DNA of 64,000 nucleotides. It comes from JAICND01 sp040905905 (GTDB taxonomy: Bacteria > Actinomycetota > Acidimicrobiia > Spongiisociales > ZC4RG35). Position 1 is the stretch's first letter, and the number at the start of each line of letters is the position of its first letter. The notes under the pieces are model-generated. The model was given only the letters and a program-made list of their open reading frames with translations. It did no database searches and had not been told where the DNA came from. The DNA is taken from positions 61,431 through 125,430 of the forward strand of contig JBBDQN010000027.1 in the NCBI GenBank assembly GCA_040905905.1, read 5' to 3'. Of the stretch, positions 33,357 through 41,711 are shown in pieces. A program made the position numbers and the translations under genes.

Positions 33357-33665
33357 TCAGGTTTCGCGATCCGGGTAGAACCGGAAAAACGAGGCGATCG
33401 TGTTGCGGGTGGTGTCTAGTGCTTCAGGGTTCCAGCCACCCCGGCGGCGAATCGAGAGGGCGTTGGACATCACATAGACATGGTCGATGTTGGAGTCCGT
33501 CTCGAATAGCCGAACCGACAGACGGGCGGCAAAGCTGTCGACGGCGGCAGCGGTGACCGGGCCGGTGAAACTCTCTCCGTCCTGACCGGTCAACGTCCGA
33601 TCGGTGGTCACCATGAGGATGTCGCCGACTTCGACGGTCTCGAGGATCTGGATGGTCTGGCCCAT
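33357..33665 (-). CDS. Conserved-looking hypothetical protein (102 aa)
   Basis: Begins MGQTIQILETVEVGDILMV and ends FFRFYPDRET. It contains alternating strands and a helix (AAAVDSFAARLSVRLFE) but no motif I recognise. It starts 35 nt after the pyruvate kinase stop on the same strand, so it is probably co-transcribed with pyk. ATG 33665 is preferred over the longer frame, which would overlap pyk. Confidence 0.6.
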   Translation of the reverse strand: MGQTIQILETVEVGDILMVTTDRTLTGQDGESFTGPVTAAAVDSFAARLSVRLFETDSNIDHVYVMSNALSIRRRGGWNPEALDTTRNTIASFFRFYPDRET

Positions 33666-33699
33666 GAGCCTGCGGATCGTAGCCTGGCTGCTCCGGCGC

Positions 33700-35175
33700 T
33701 CAGAGCCCGCCGACCTCGGGGGAAGTGCGGCCGGACCGTTGCGAGGCCACCCCGCGGTCGCGTTCTCCAATCACGTGGATCTTGAGGAGGTTGGTCGAGG
33801 CCTGCTGGTTGGGAGGGATGCCAGCCACCATCACCACCCCATCACCACGGCGGCAGATGCGCTCACGTTCGAGCACTTTTTCAGCGGCGGCGATCATGTG
33901 GTCCGTGTAGTCACGACGCTCAAACGGATAGGCAGTGACACCGCGATAGAACGCCATCCGGCGTCTGGTGACCGGATCGGGGGTGAAGGCCACGATGCGA
34001 GCGGCGGGCCGGTACTTGGAGAGAAGGCGAGCGGTCGAACCCGACTCGGTAAAGGCAACAATCGTGTCGATGCCGAGGTTGGCGGCGGCATCCACCGCCG
34101 CCTGTGCAATCGCCGAGGCCACCGCGCTCTCATGTGTGAGGTAGGTGTGCTGGACGCCCGCCACAGATGTCTCCGACTCGACAGTCGAACAGATCCTCGA
34201 CATCATCGCCAAGGCCTCCGTCGGATGAAGACCTGTAGCCGTTTCCGCCGAGAGCATGACCGCATCCGTCCCGGCCATCACCGCGGTGGCGACATCGGTT
34301 ACCTCGGCCCGGGTCGGGCGGGGCGATTGAGTCATCGACTCGAGCATCTCAGTGGCGGTGATCGATATCAACCCTGCCTGGTTGGTCCGGCGAAGGATGT
34401 CGGCCTGAATCAGGGGAATTCGTTCCAACGGAAGTTGCACCCCGAGGTCGCCACGGGCGACCATGACGCCGGCTGCCTCCGAGATGATGTTATCGAGATT
34501 GGCGTAGGCGGAAGCTAATTCCACTTTGGCGATCACCGGCACGCCACCGGCTAAGTCCGACACCTCGCGAACGTCGGCCCCGGTCCGCACAAAGGACGCC
34601 GCCACCCAATCGACGCCGATATGGCGACCAAAGGCAAGATCTTCGGCATCCTTTTCCGTGATCGATGGCACCCGGAGACTGGTTTGGGGAAAAGCAACAC
34701 CTTTGCCGTCTTTGAGCAAGCCGCCAATCACCACCCTTGCCTGGAGATGGTCTTCCGCCCGTTTGGTGACGACGATGGCGATGAGGCCGTCGGCCAGCAG
34801 GATCTCCTCCCCAACCTCGGCATCTTCGAGAAGATGCAGGTAGTCGATGAAGATCGTGTCGGCGGCATCGGCCATTTCCTTTCCGACCCGCAGGCGCAGG
34901 ACCTGGCCGGACTCCAATGTGATGCCGCCTTCGGGAAAGCTACCGACCCGCAACTTGGGTCCCTGGATGTCCTGGAGGATCGCGACGTTGCGACCGGCTG
35001 CCTCGGCGGCCTGCCTCACCCATCCATGGAACTGCTCGTGGGTGGCATGGTCACCATGGGAGAAATTGAGCCGGGCGACGTCCATACCAGCATCGACCAA
35101 GGCCCTGACCTTGTCCAACGAGGCGACCGCGGGCCCCAACGTGGCGACAATCTTGGTGTACCGCTCCATCTCCAT
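33700..35175 (-). CDS. pyk: Pyruvate kinase
   Basis: Last step of glycolysis, phosphoenolpyruvate plus ADP to pyruvate plus ATP, 491 aa. Landmarks: TKIVATLGPAV (start of barrel), ARLNFSHGDH, ILQDIQGPKLRVG, the catalytic-Lys segment PVIAKVE, the signature VMVARGDLGVQ (Gln where most have Glu), and ATEMLESMTQSPRPTRAEVTDVATAV. The C-terminal allosteric domain follows (IVAFTESGSTARLLSKYRP). Two consecutive start options (35175, 35169); the first is given. Followed by a small hypothetical gene. Confidence 0.95.
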   Translation of the reverse strand: MEMERYTKIVATLGPAVASLDKVRALVDAGMDVARLNFSHGDHATHEQFHGWVRQAAEAAGRNVAILQDIQGPKLRVGSFPEGGITLESGQVLRLRVGKEMADAADTIFIDYLHLLEDAEVGEEILLADGLIAIVVTKRAEDHLQARVVIGGLLKDGKGVAFPQTSLRVPSITEKDAEDLAFGRHIGVDWVAASFVRTGADVREVSDLAGGVPVIAKVELASAYANLDNIISEAAGVMVARGDLGVQLPLERIPLIQADILRRTNQAGLISITATEMLESMTQSPRPTRAEVTDVATAVMAGTDAVMLSAETATGLHPTEALAMMSRICSTVESETSVAGVQHTYLTHESAVASAIAQAAVDAAANLGIDTIVAFTESGSTARLLSKYRPAARIVAFTPDPVTRRRMAFYRGVTAYPFERRDYTDHMIAAAEKVLERERICRRGDGVVMVAGIPPNQQASTNLLKIHVIGERDRGVASQRSGRTSPEVGGL

Positions 35176-35243
35176 CGACAGTAGTTGTTTCCTTCCGGCC
35201 GCCCTGAACTCGCCTCTATCCCGAGTCGTCCTACCTTGACATC

Positions 35244-35771
35244 GTGCGAAGAGGTCTGAAGCTACTGGCAGGCGGGGTTGCCGTGATTGGGGCTGGGTTG
35301 TTTGTGGCAGTGGTCAGGCCGCCAGTTAGCACTCTCCCCATCGGCGACGCGGTGGTCGTGCACGCCGGTGGCCGCGGCGAGAGGCTGCGCCTCGCACTCG
35401 AGCTGATGGGCGCTGGAGCCGCACCAACATTGGTGATCATGGGTGGGTCTGCAGACGAGTGGCCCGAGGCCCAACGATTGTGTGGACAGACGGTGCCCTT
35501 TGAGGTTCTCTGCCCTGAGCCGATGCCAGGCACGACCCTCGGCGAGGCACAAGCCCTAGCGGTGTTGGCGGCCGCCAACGGGTGGCAGTCGGTCGTGGCA
35601 GTTACGTCCGACTATCACCTAAGGAGAGCTCACCTTCTCGACCGGAAGTGCAGTCCTGGCCTCGCCGTGCACGGGGCGGCCGCTGCATCTGACCTGCCGG
35701 TCTTGACCTGGCTTGCCAGAGTTGGTCGCGAGATGATCGCTCTGGTCGACGCTGGCGTGACCCGCTGCTGA
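35244..35771 (+). CDS. YdcF/ElyC-like DUF218 membrane-anchored protein
   Basis: 175 aa. N-terminal signal anchor (LLAGGVAVIGAGLFVAVV), then a Rossmann-like DUF218 domain with DAVVVHAGGRGERLRLALEL, PTLVIMGGSADEW and VVAVTSDYHLRRAHLL, the last containing the family's DxH motif. Related proteins (SanA, ElyC, YdcF) act in envelope integrity. Start GTG 35244; divergent from pyk. A repeat block follows directly. Confidence 0.85.
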   Translation: MRRGLKLLAGGVAVIGAGLFVAVVRPPVSTLPIGDAVVVHAGGRGERLRLALELMGAGAAPTLVIMGGSADEWPEAQRLCGQTVPFEVLCPEPMPGTTLGEAQALAVLAAANGWQSVVAVTSDYHLRRAHLLDRKCSPGLAVHGAAAASDLPVLTWLARVGREMIALVDAGVTRC

Positions 35772-35807
35772 CTTCCTCGAAACCGAACTGGTAACCCTCG
35801 AAGGTTT

Positions 35808-35842
35808 CCTCCCCCAGCGAACGGAGTGAGCGTTGGGGGAGG
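35808..35842. terminator. Hairpin at the 3' end of the ydcF-like gene
   Basis: CCTCCCCCAGCG (35808-35819) and CGTTGGGGGAGG (35831-35842) form a long GC stem with one internal mismatch and an 11-nt loop, 37 nt after the stop codon. It may terminate the ydcF-like transcript; its right arm is also the first part of the tandem repeat that follows. Confidence 0.5.
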
Positions 35843-35980
35843 TGCCACGAAGTGGCGGAGGGGGCGGCGAAGCTGTCCGAAGCCAGTTCCACGGGTTCGC
35901 CACCCCCCTCCCGGCTTCGCCGTACTCCCCCCAACGTCGCTTCGCTCCTGGGGGGAGAAACCATCGCCATCCACCAACTA
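35829..35980. repeat. Tandem repeat, unit 1 (about 160 bp period)
   Basis: First of two direct copies. It starts AGCGTTGGGGGAGGTGCCAC and ends with CCATCGCCATCCACCAACT. Inside, the sequence is rich in self-complementary blocks (GCCACGAAGTGGC; GGCGGCGAAGC against GGCTTCGCCG; GGGGGAGG against CCTCCC), so each unit can fold as RNA or single-stranded DNA. No credible gene lies in 35772-36172. Confidence 0.9.
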
Positions 35981-35989
35981 GGCATGACC

Positions 35990-36140
35990 AGCGTTGGGGG
36001 AGGTGCCACGAAGTGGCGGAGGGGGCGGCGAAGCTGTCCGAAACCAGTTCCACGAGTTCGCCACCCCCCTCCCGGCTTCGCCGTACTCCCCCAACGTCGC
36101 TTCGTTCCTGGGGGGAGAAACCATCGCCATCCACCAACTG
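35990..36140. repeat. Tandem repeat, unit 2
   Basis: Second copy, offset 161 bp from unit 1 at its left end and 160 bp at its right end; a run of six C in unit 1 is five C here, which explains the change. Only a few substitutions separate the copies (for example GAAGCC/GAAACC and CACGGG/CACGAG), so the duplication is recent or kept uniform. It ends about 60 bp before ccmA. Confidence 0.9.
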
Positions 36141-36202
36141 GCGACTAACCCAAGGGGCGGCGACAAGGAACGGTGGCCGGTCGCCTCATACACTTACGTG
36201 CC

Positions 36203-36841
36203 GTGTCGCCGATTCTCACTCTGAACGATATCGAGGTGCTCTTCGGCAACGTACCCGTGGTCGCCTCGGCATCGTGCGTGGTCGAATCAGGTCAGTGCCT
36301 CGGCATCCAGGGTCCGAATGGGTCCGGGAAGACCACTCTCCTCAGAGTCATGGCCACTCTGCTCAAACCGACCTCCGGCCAGGGCTTCATCCTCGGGGCG
36401 CCAATCAGGTCAGCCGAAATCGAGCTAGTACGTCCCCGAATCGGCCTCTCCGGACATCTCCCGGCTCTGAGCGACCACCTCACGTTGCGGGAGAACCTCG
36501 AGTTCGTCGCGCGGATCAGCGGCCGGTCTCAAACCAGGGTCACAGAAGTACTCGAGATGGTCGGATTGGCCGGAGCAGCCGACCGGTTCGCCGAACGCTG
36601 TTCGTATGGAATGCGCAAGCGGGCGGACCTGGCTCGCCTCTTCACGACCGAGCCCGACCTTCTGCTACTCGACGAACCTCACGCGGGTCTCGACTCTTCG
36701 GCTACTCCCCTCGTCGCGGCATTGGTTCGCCGCACCATTCAAAAGGGAGGCGCGGCCGTCCTCGTCTCCCACGACCCCACCACCATGGTCGACCTGGCCG
36801 ATCAGCACATGACCCTCCGCACGGGAATCCTGAGCCAATGA
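36203..36841 (+). CDS. ccmA: Heme exporter ATP-binding subunit CcmA
   Basis: ABC ATPase of the CcmABCD complex that releases heme-loaded CcmE, 212 aa. Walker A GPNGSGKTTLLRVM, a signature reading CSYGMRKRADLARLF in place of LSGGQ (CcmA proteins show similar S.G..(R/K)R), Walker B LLLLDEPHAGLD and switch His in VSHDP. GTG 36203 is used because ABC domains start just before LTLNDIEV; an in-frame GTG at 36173 would add 10 residues. First gene of the ccm operon; overlaps ccmB by 4 nt (ATGA). Confidence 0.85.
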   Translation: MSPILTLNDIEVLFGNVPVVASASCVVESGQCLGIQGPNGSGKTTLLRVMATLLKPTSGQGFILGAPIRSAEIELVRPRIGLSGHLPALSDHLTLRENLEFVARISGRSQTRVTEVLEMVGLAGAADRFAERCSYGMRKRADLARLFTTEPDLLLLDEPHAGLDSSATPLVAALVRRTIQKGGAAVLVSHDPTTMVDLADQHMTLRTGILSQ

Positions 36842-37500
36842 TCGCCCACGCCTTCGAGATTGCCCGACACGATCTCATGATCGAACGACGCGCCAAAGAA
36901 ACCCTGACGGTCGTGGTGCCGTTTGGCCTGGCGGCATTGATCGCCCTCCCGATGGCCATCGGGATCGATCTGCCGCTTATCTCCCGAATCGGTCCCGCTG
37001 CCTTTTGGTCGACGGCTTTGCTTTTCGGTATGCAGATCGCCTGGCGTCAGAGCATGGCGGATACCGGCCCCAACCGCGACCTCGTCATCCTGCTCGGCAT
37101 ATCTCCGGTCGCCCGTTTCTGGGGACGGGCCGCGGCGTCGGCAACTTTGCTCGCTGTCTTCATGTTGTTGTTGGGGGTGGCCGCCATCGTCCTCTTCAGC
37201 CCCGAGCTCACGTTTTCTCCGTGGTTGGTGGTGATCATCGTGCTGTTCGCCGCTGGCCTCGCTGTGGTCTCGACGCTGGCCGCCGACATCACCAGCGGGC
37301 TCTCTGGTCGGGCTCCGCTGGCCTCGGTGCTGGTGGTGCCGCTCGCCCTCCCCCTCCTGGTCGGGGCCGCTCAGGCAGTGGAATCGCTAACCCGGGGCAG
37401 CGGTATCCTCGCGTGGTTGCTCATGCTCGTTGCGGTGGAGATCGTTCTCGCCGTGGCCGGTACGTTGGCCGCAAGACCCCTGGAGGAAGCAGTTCGATGA
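36838..37500 (+). CDS. ccmB: Heme exporter membrane subunit CcmB
   Basis: 220-aa integral membrane protein with about six hydrophobic helices (e.g. TVVVPFGLAALIALPMAIGI; LVVIIVLFAAGLAVVSTLAA). The N-terminus IARHDLMIERRAKETL and the phrase NRDLVILLGISPVARFWGRA match CcmB, which partners CcmA. ATGA overlaps at both ends with ccmA and ccmC mean tight coupling. The call rests on topology plus its place in the operon. Confidence 0.88.
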   Translation: MIAHAFEIARHDLMIERRAKETLTVVVPFGLAALIALPMAIGIDLPLISRIGPAAFWSTALLFGMQIAWRQSMADTGPNRDLVILLGISPVARFWGRAAASATLLAVFMLLLGVAAIVLFSPELTFSPWLVVIIVLFAAGLAVVSTLAADITSGLSGRAPLASVLVVPLALPLLVGAAQAVESLTRGSGILAWLLMLVAVEIVLAVAGTLAARPLEEAVR

Positions 37501-38210
37501 CCAAGGTGCGTGTCCTGATGGCCCTGGCCGCCATTGCTGCCGGCCTCGGACTCTATCTCGCCATCTCCGCTCCCCCCGAGGCGGTCCAGCGCACCTACGC
37601 ACGCATCCTCCACATTCATGCCCCTTCGGCCTGGCTCGCTTTTCTCGCCTTCTTTATCACCGCCTTCGGCTCGATCATGTGGCGGATCCGACGCAAGGAG
37701 TTCTGGGACCGGTTGGCGGCGTCCTCGGCGGAGATAGGCGTTCTCTTCACTGCTATCGCCCTGGCTACCGGGATGATTTGGGGCAAGCCAGTGTGGGGAG
37801 TCTTCTTCGACTGGGGTGACGCCCGCATGGCCACCACCGCCATCATGCTCCTCGTTTACCTGGGCTACCTGGCACTGCGCCGGGCGACTCCGGATCCTCA
37901 ACTGCGGGCGGCCCGGGCCTCGGTGCTCGGGATTGTGGCGGTGGTGCAGGTCCCACTCGTCTACTTCTCGGTCAACCTGGTGCGAACTCTCCACCAGACC
38001 CAGACCATCCGGCCCGAAGGCTCCCCGATCCACCCGGCGATGCTGCGAGCGCTGTTGGTCAACCTGGCCGCCTTCACGCTGATCTACCTGGCGCTGCTGG
38101 CCGGACGAATGGTGGTCGGGCGTCTTGAAGAAGAAGCGGAAACCGAAGTGGCGCCGGTGGCGGGAGCGGCGGTGCTGCCGCCGCGTCTCGATGGAGCCGT
38201 TGATGTCTGA
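37497..38210 (+). CDS. ccmC: Heme handling protein CcmC
   Basis: 237 aa, six transmembrane helices, member of the heme-handling superfamily with CcmF and CcsA. The first periplasmic His lies in ILHIHAPSAWLAF; the WWD-type segment reads GKPVWGVFFDWGDARM, somewhat reduced in Trp compared with WGTWWVWDARL; a second conserved region is YFSVNLVRTLHQTQTI. It attaches heme to CcmE. It overlaps ccmB by 4 nt and ccmD by 8 nt. Confidence 0.9.
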   Translation: MTKVRVLMALAAIAAGLGLYLAISAPPEAVQRTYARILHIHAPSAWLAFLAFFITAFGSIMWRIRRKEFWDRLAASSAEIGVLFTAIALATGMIWGKPVWGVFFDWGDARMATTAIMLLVYLGYLALRRATPDPQLRAARASVLGIVAVVQVPLVYFSVNLVRTLHQTQTIRPEGSPIHPAMLRALLVNLAAFTLIYLALLAGRMVVGRLEEEAETEVAPVAGAAVLPPRLDGAVDV

Positions 38211-38313
38211 AAACGCAGTGGTCACCCTGGCCTACTCGGTCACTTACGGCGTCATCGCCTGGTATGCCCTCCGGCTCCACCTCCGGTACCGGCGTCTCCA
38301 CCGTCGCCGCTGA
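38203..38313 (+). CDS. ccmD: CcmD-like small heme exporter subunit
   Basis: 36-aa protein, MSENAVVTLAYSVTYGVIAW then a basic tail (LRYRRLHRRR). A single N-terminal transmembrane helix followed by a positively charged cytoplasmic tail, and location between ccmC and ccmE, are the hallmarks of CcmD, which stabilises the heme-CcmE-CcmC complex. It overlaps ccmC and ends 2 nt before ccmE. Too short for most gene callers. Confidence 0.75.
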   Translation: MSENAVVTLAYSVTYGVIAWYALRLHLRYRRLHRRR

Positions 38314-38315
38314 CT

Positions 38316-38714
38316 ATGCCATCGCGCAAGTTGATCTGGCCGGCGCTGGCTCTGGTGGCAGCGGCCGTCATGGTGTTGATCGCCACCAATCTTGGGAACA
38401 GCCTCACGTATTACCTGACACCTCAGGAAGCCGTTGATCGCCGGATCGAGTTTCCGGATGGGCAGAGGTTCCGTCTCGGCGGTCTGGTAGTGGTTGGATC
38501 CCTAACCGAGTCAGGCGGCGTCAAAACCTTCGACGTGACTGACGGTGCCGAAACGATCCAGGTAAGACTCACCGGGGCGGTCCCACCATTGTTCGCCGAA
38601 GACGTCGGAGTCGTCGTTGAAGGTGCTTGGAGCGGCTCTCGCTTCGAGGCCGACACCGCGTTGGTCCGCCACGACGAGTCTTACGAAGCTCCCGCCACCA
38701 CCCAGGCTTCCTGA
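38316..38714 (+). CDS. ccmE: Cytochrome c-type biogenesis heme chaperone CcmE
   Basis: 132 aa. Signal anchor (LIWPALALVAAAVMVLIAT), then the OB-fold domain (RFRLGGLVVVGSLTE; TIQVRLTGAVPPLFAEDVGVVVEG). The heme-binding His119 and Tyr123 are in VRHDESYEAP, so the classical His type and not the Cys variant seen in some archaea and deltaproteobacteria. It ends in TGATG overlap with ccmF. Confidence 0.93.
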   Translation: MPSRKLIWPALALVAAAVMVLIATNLGNSLTYYLTPQEAVDRRIEFPDGQRFRLGGLVVVGSLTESGGVKTFDVTDGAETIQVRLTGAVPPLFAEDVGVVVEGAWSGSRFEADTALVRHDESYEAPATTQAS

Positions 38715-40741
38715 TGTTCGCCCTGTTGGGTATCGCCGGCATCCTCACCGGTTTGGCGGGTTCGATCTGGCTGGTGATTGCGGCCGTGCGAGCAACGGGT
38801 GTGGGCGAGGCGGCCGGGCTCAGGCGCCCCGTGCAGACCATCCTCGGAGGAGCGGTCCTGGCGATGCTGGCGCTCGAGGCCGCGCTGTTGGCGGACGACT
38901 TCAGCCTCGAATACGTCGCCAACCACCATGCCCGGGCCACCCCGTTTCCGTTCAACTTCGCCACGGGATGGGCCGCGCTCGAAGGCTCGATCGTTTTGTG
39001 GGGACTAATCCTGGCGGTTTACACCTGGGTGACCTTTAAGAGTGTCTCTCGTACCGCGCGGGACGAAGGTGACCGCCTCGGCGTTGCCGCCCTCGCGGTG
39101 ATGGGACTCGTCGCGGTGTTCTTCTTCGGCCTTCAGGCGACTGTCGCCAACCCCTTCCAGGTTTGCGTCGAAGCCGCTACCAACGGCTGCCTCGACGCCA
39201 GCCCCTTTCCCTGGGCCGCGGCCCAGGCGCCACCAGATGGACCCGGTCCCAACCCGCTACTCCAGAATCACATCCTCATGGCGATCCACCCGCCCATGTT
39301 GTATCTGGGCTTCATCGGGTTGACGGTCCCGTTTGCCTACGCCATCTCCGCCCTCGCCATCAAAGAGGCCGGAGTCGAATGGCTGCGACGCAGCCGCCGT
39401 TCCACCCTGGTTGCCTGGACCTTCCTGACCGCAGGGATCGTTCTCGGGGCGTGGTGGGCGTACGAGGTCCTCTCTTGGGGTGGCTACTGGGGGTGGGACC
39501 CGGTCGAGAACGCGTCACTCATGCCCTGGCTGGTAGCAACGGCCTTCCTCCACTCGGCCCTGGTGCAGATGCGCCGCGGGGCACTTCAGGCGTGGAACTT
39601 CGTACTGGTGATAGGGGCATTCTCCCTCACCATCCTCGGCACGTTTCTCACCAGGTCTGGAGTTATCGGCTCGGTCCATTCCTTCACCCAATCTGCCATC
39701 GGACCGGTTTTACTCGGCTTCCTTTTCCTGGTGGTGGCCGGTTCGTTTTGGCTCTTTTCGACTCGCAGCCACCTGGTCGCCGACTCACCGCGCCTCGACT
39801 CTCTGGTGTCACGGGAGGGTTCGTTCCTCCTCAACAACCTGCTGCTCACGATCTTCGCTTTCGTGGTCTTGACCGGCACCCTGTATCCGCTGGTGATCGA
39901 AGCAGTAACCGGGGATCGAGTGTCGGTCGGTCGCCCCTTCTTTGTTCGTATGATCGTGCCGCTGGCATTCGCGCTGCTTCTGGCGATGGGGGTCGGTCCT
40001 CAGACCCCCTGGAGAGAGGCCGATCCGGGCAGGGTCGCAGCGAGCCTGCGAGTTCCCATCCAGGTGGCGTTGGCCGCCGGAGTGCTGACCGTCCTCTTCG
40101 CCTCACGCATCGGCTACGTGGTGGGTACGGTGGTCGCCGGCACGTTTGTGATCGCTTCGGGGGTTTCGTTGCTGATCGGTCGGGCCTCGCGGGCGGCCCG
40201 GGCCCGGGCAACCGGACCTACCGGGTCGGTGGGCCGCGAGATTCGTCGCCAGCTAACCGCCGAACCTTCGTTTTGGGCTGGCCAACTCTCTCATGCGGGG
40301 ATAGCCCTCGTCGCCATAGGCATCGGCTTCACGGCCAACCTCGCCCAGCACGGGGAGGTCGCCATGGAACCGGGCGACCGCATCGAATTCGCCGGTTACA
40401 ACCTCCACTATCGATCACCGTTCCTCCTGACCGAGCCGAACCGGCGAGTGCAGGGAGCGACCATGGAGGTCTCGGTCGACGGCGAGGTCGTCACCGAGCT
40501 TCGCCCGCGAGCCAACTTCTATGGAGGCGACACCGCGGGCATCAGCACCCCAGCGGTCCACACCGCATTCACCGGGGATCTCTACCTGACGCTGTTGAAC
40601 ATCGACGCCACCGGGATCCTGCTGCGGATGGACACCTCACCGGGCATCTGGCTCCTCTGGGTCGGCGGCCTCATCGCCGCCGGCGGGGGTGCCTGGTCGC
40701 TTACCGCGCGACGCCGGGCGTTGGTGACCGCCGGTGTCTGA
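38714..40741 (+). CDS. ccmF: Heme lyase CcmF
   Basis: 675-aa polytopic membrane protein that ligates heme to apocytochrome c. It contains ATPFPFNFATGWAALEGSIVLW near residue 75 (quoted from its ends: FNFATGWAALEGS), AIHPPMLYLGFIG with the conserved His, the WWD domain GGYWGWDPVENASLMPWL, and a further TRSGVIGSVHSF segment bearing the second His. The C-terminal periplasmic part has YRSPFLL and LRPRANFY. Start ATG overlaps the ccmE stop; its end overlaps ccmH by 8 nt. Confidence 0.94.
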   Translation: MFALLGIAGILTGLAGSIWLVIAAVRATGVGEAAGLRRPVQTILGGAVLAMLALEAALLADDFSLEYVANHHARATPFPFNFATGWAALEGSIVLWGLILAVYTWVTFKSVSRTARDEGDRLGVAALAVMGLVAVFFFGLQATVANPFQVCVEAATNGCLDASPFPWAAAQAPPDGPGPNPLLQNHILMAIHPPMLYLGFIGLTVPFAYAISALAIKEAGVEWLRRSRRSTLVAWTFLTAGIVLGAWWAYEVLSWGGYWGWDPVENASLMPWLVATAFLHSALVQMRRGALQAWNFVLVIGAFSLTILGTFLTRSGVIGSVHSFTQSAIGPVLLGFLFLVVAGSFWLFSTRSHLVADSPRLDSLVSREGSFLLNNLLLTIFAFVVLTGTLYPLVIEAVTGDRVSVGRPFFVRMIVPLAFALLLAMGVGPQTPWREADPGRVAASLRVPIQVALAAGVLTVLFASRIGYVVGTVVAGTFVIASGVSLLIGRASRAARARATGPTGSVGREIRRQLTAEPSFWAGQLSHAGIALVAIGIGFTANLAQHGEVAMEPGDRIEFAGYNLHYRSPFLLTEPNRRVQGATMEVSVDGEVVTELRPRANFYGGDTAGISTPAVHTAFTGDLYLTLLNIDATGILLRMDTSPGIWLLWVGGLIAAGGGAWSLTARRRALVTAGV

Positions 40742-41711
40742 GCGCACTCAAAGGTTGTGGTCGTGGACCGTCAGTGGCGCCCTGGCAGTGTTTGTCCTCA
40801 TTGCGGTCCTGGTGGCACCTGATCCGAACGAAGACCGGGCCCGGTCCCTGGGCGAACGCCTTCGTTGTCCGGTTTGTCAGGGAGAGTCGATTGCCGAGTC
40901 ACCCTCGGATGCTGCCCGCGACATGATGAACCTGGTGCGGAGCCGCATCGCCGAAGGCAGCACCGATCAACAGATCATCGATGAACTAGTCGCCTCGTTC
41001 GGCGCCACAGTACTGCTGGATCCGCCGGTTTCCGGGTCGACCCTCTGGCTGTGGCTCCTCCCGGTCGCCGCGGGGGCGGTGGGAGTGGGGCTGGTGTTGA
41101 CCCGGGTCCGCCCAACCCGCGTGAGAGAAACTGTCGCCGCCCCTCCGCGTTTCCGGCGGAACACGGTGGGAGGAATCGTCGTGTTGGCCGCCGCCGCCAT
41201 CACCGTGGTGGTAGTAGGCCAGTTCCGTCAGGCCCGGGTGGATGACCTCGAGCCCATCGACCCCGCAACCATTTCCAACGAAACCCTCGAAGCGGTAATC
41301 GCCGCCAACAGCGACGACCCCCAGATCTTGGGGATGCGACTGGGGTTGGCCAATCGTTACTTCGAGGACGGTGACTATCAGCGCGCCTTTCCTCATTACG
41401 AGGCGGTGATCGAGGGAAACCCGACCCCGGTTCAGGCGGGTGCCGCCCTCACCAGGCTGGGCTGGATGGTGTTTGACGGCAACGGCGAAGTTGATTTGGC
41501 CATCGATCTCATGGATCAGGCGCTGGAGGCGGTGCCCGCCGATCCTTTTGCCCTCTATCTCAAGGGCCGGGTCATCTGGTGTGGAAGGGCGGACGCGGCG
41601 ACGGCCGTCGACCTCTTCGGGCAGGTTTTGGCCGCGCCAGATCTCGAGGCCGAAGTGCGAGAGAACGTCGAAGCCGACCTCACCGCTGCCCAGGCCGGGG
41701 ACACCTGCTGA
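40734..41711 (+). CDS. ccmH: CcmH with fused TPR (CcmI/NrfG-like) domain
   Basis: 325 aa. N-terminal membrane helix, then the CcmH thiol motif LRCPVCQGESIAES (Cys45, Cys48) and helical SPSDAARDMMNLVRSRI; second membrane helix (LWLWLLPVAAGAVGVGLVL), third (GGIVVLAAAAITVVVVG), and a C-terminal TPR region (about 195-320: LGLANRYFEDGDYQRAFPHYE). It reduces the CXXCH disulfide of apocytochrome and presents it to CcmF. GTG start; TGATG overlap with ccmG. Confidence 0.92.
   Translation: MSERTQRLWSWTVSGALAVFVLIAVLVAPDPNEDRARSLGERLRCPVCQGESIAESPSDAARDMMNLVRSRIAEGSTDQQIIDELVASFGATVLLDPPVSGSTLWLWLLPVAAGAVGVGLVLTRVRPTRVRETVAAPPRFRRNTVGGIVVLAAAAITVVVVGQFRQARVDDLEPIDPATISNETLEAVIAANSDDPQILGMRLGLANRYFEDGDYQRAFPHYEAVIEGNPTPVQAGAALTRLGWMVFDGNGEVDLAIDLMDQALEAVPADPFALYLKGRVIWCGRADAATAVDLFGQVLAAPDLEAEVRENVEADLTAAQAGDTC

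Noticed and set aside
35829..36140. CRISPR-like array
   Set aside because: Only two copies of a about 160-bp unit with no short repeats and variable spacers, and no cas genes nearby; the Cas4-like nuclease at 30606 is a stand-alone RecB-family protein.
35833..36837. Long N-terminal extension of ccmB (frame open from 35833)
   Set aside because: It crosses the tandem repeats and lies antiphase to ccmA; ATG 36838 with ATGA overlap is the natural start.
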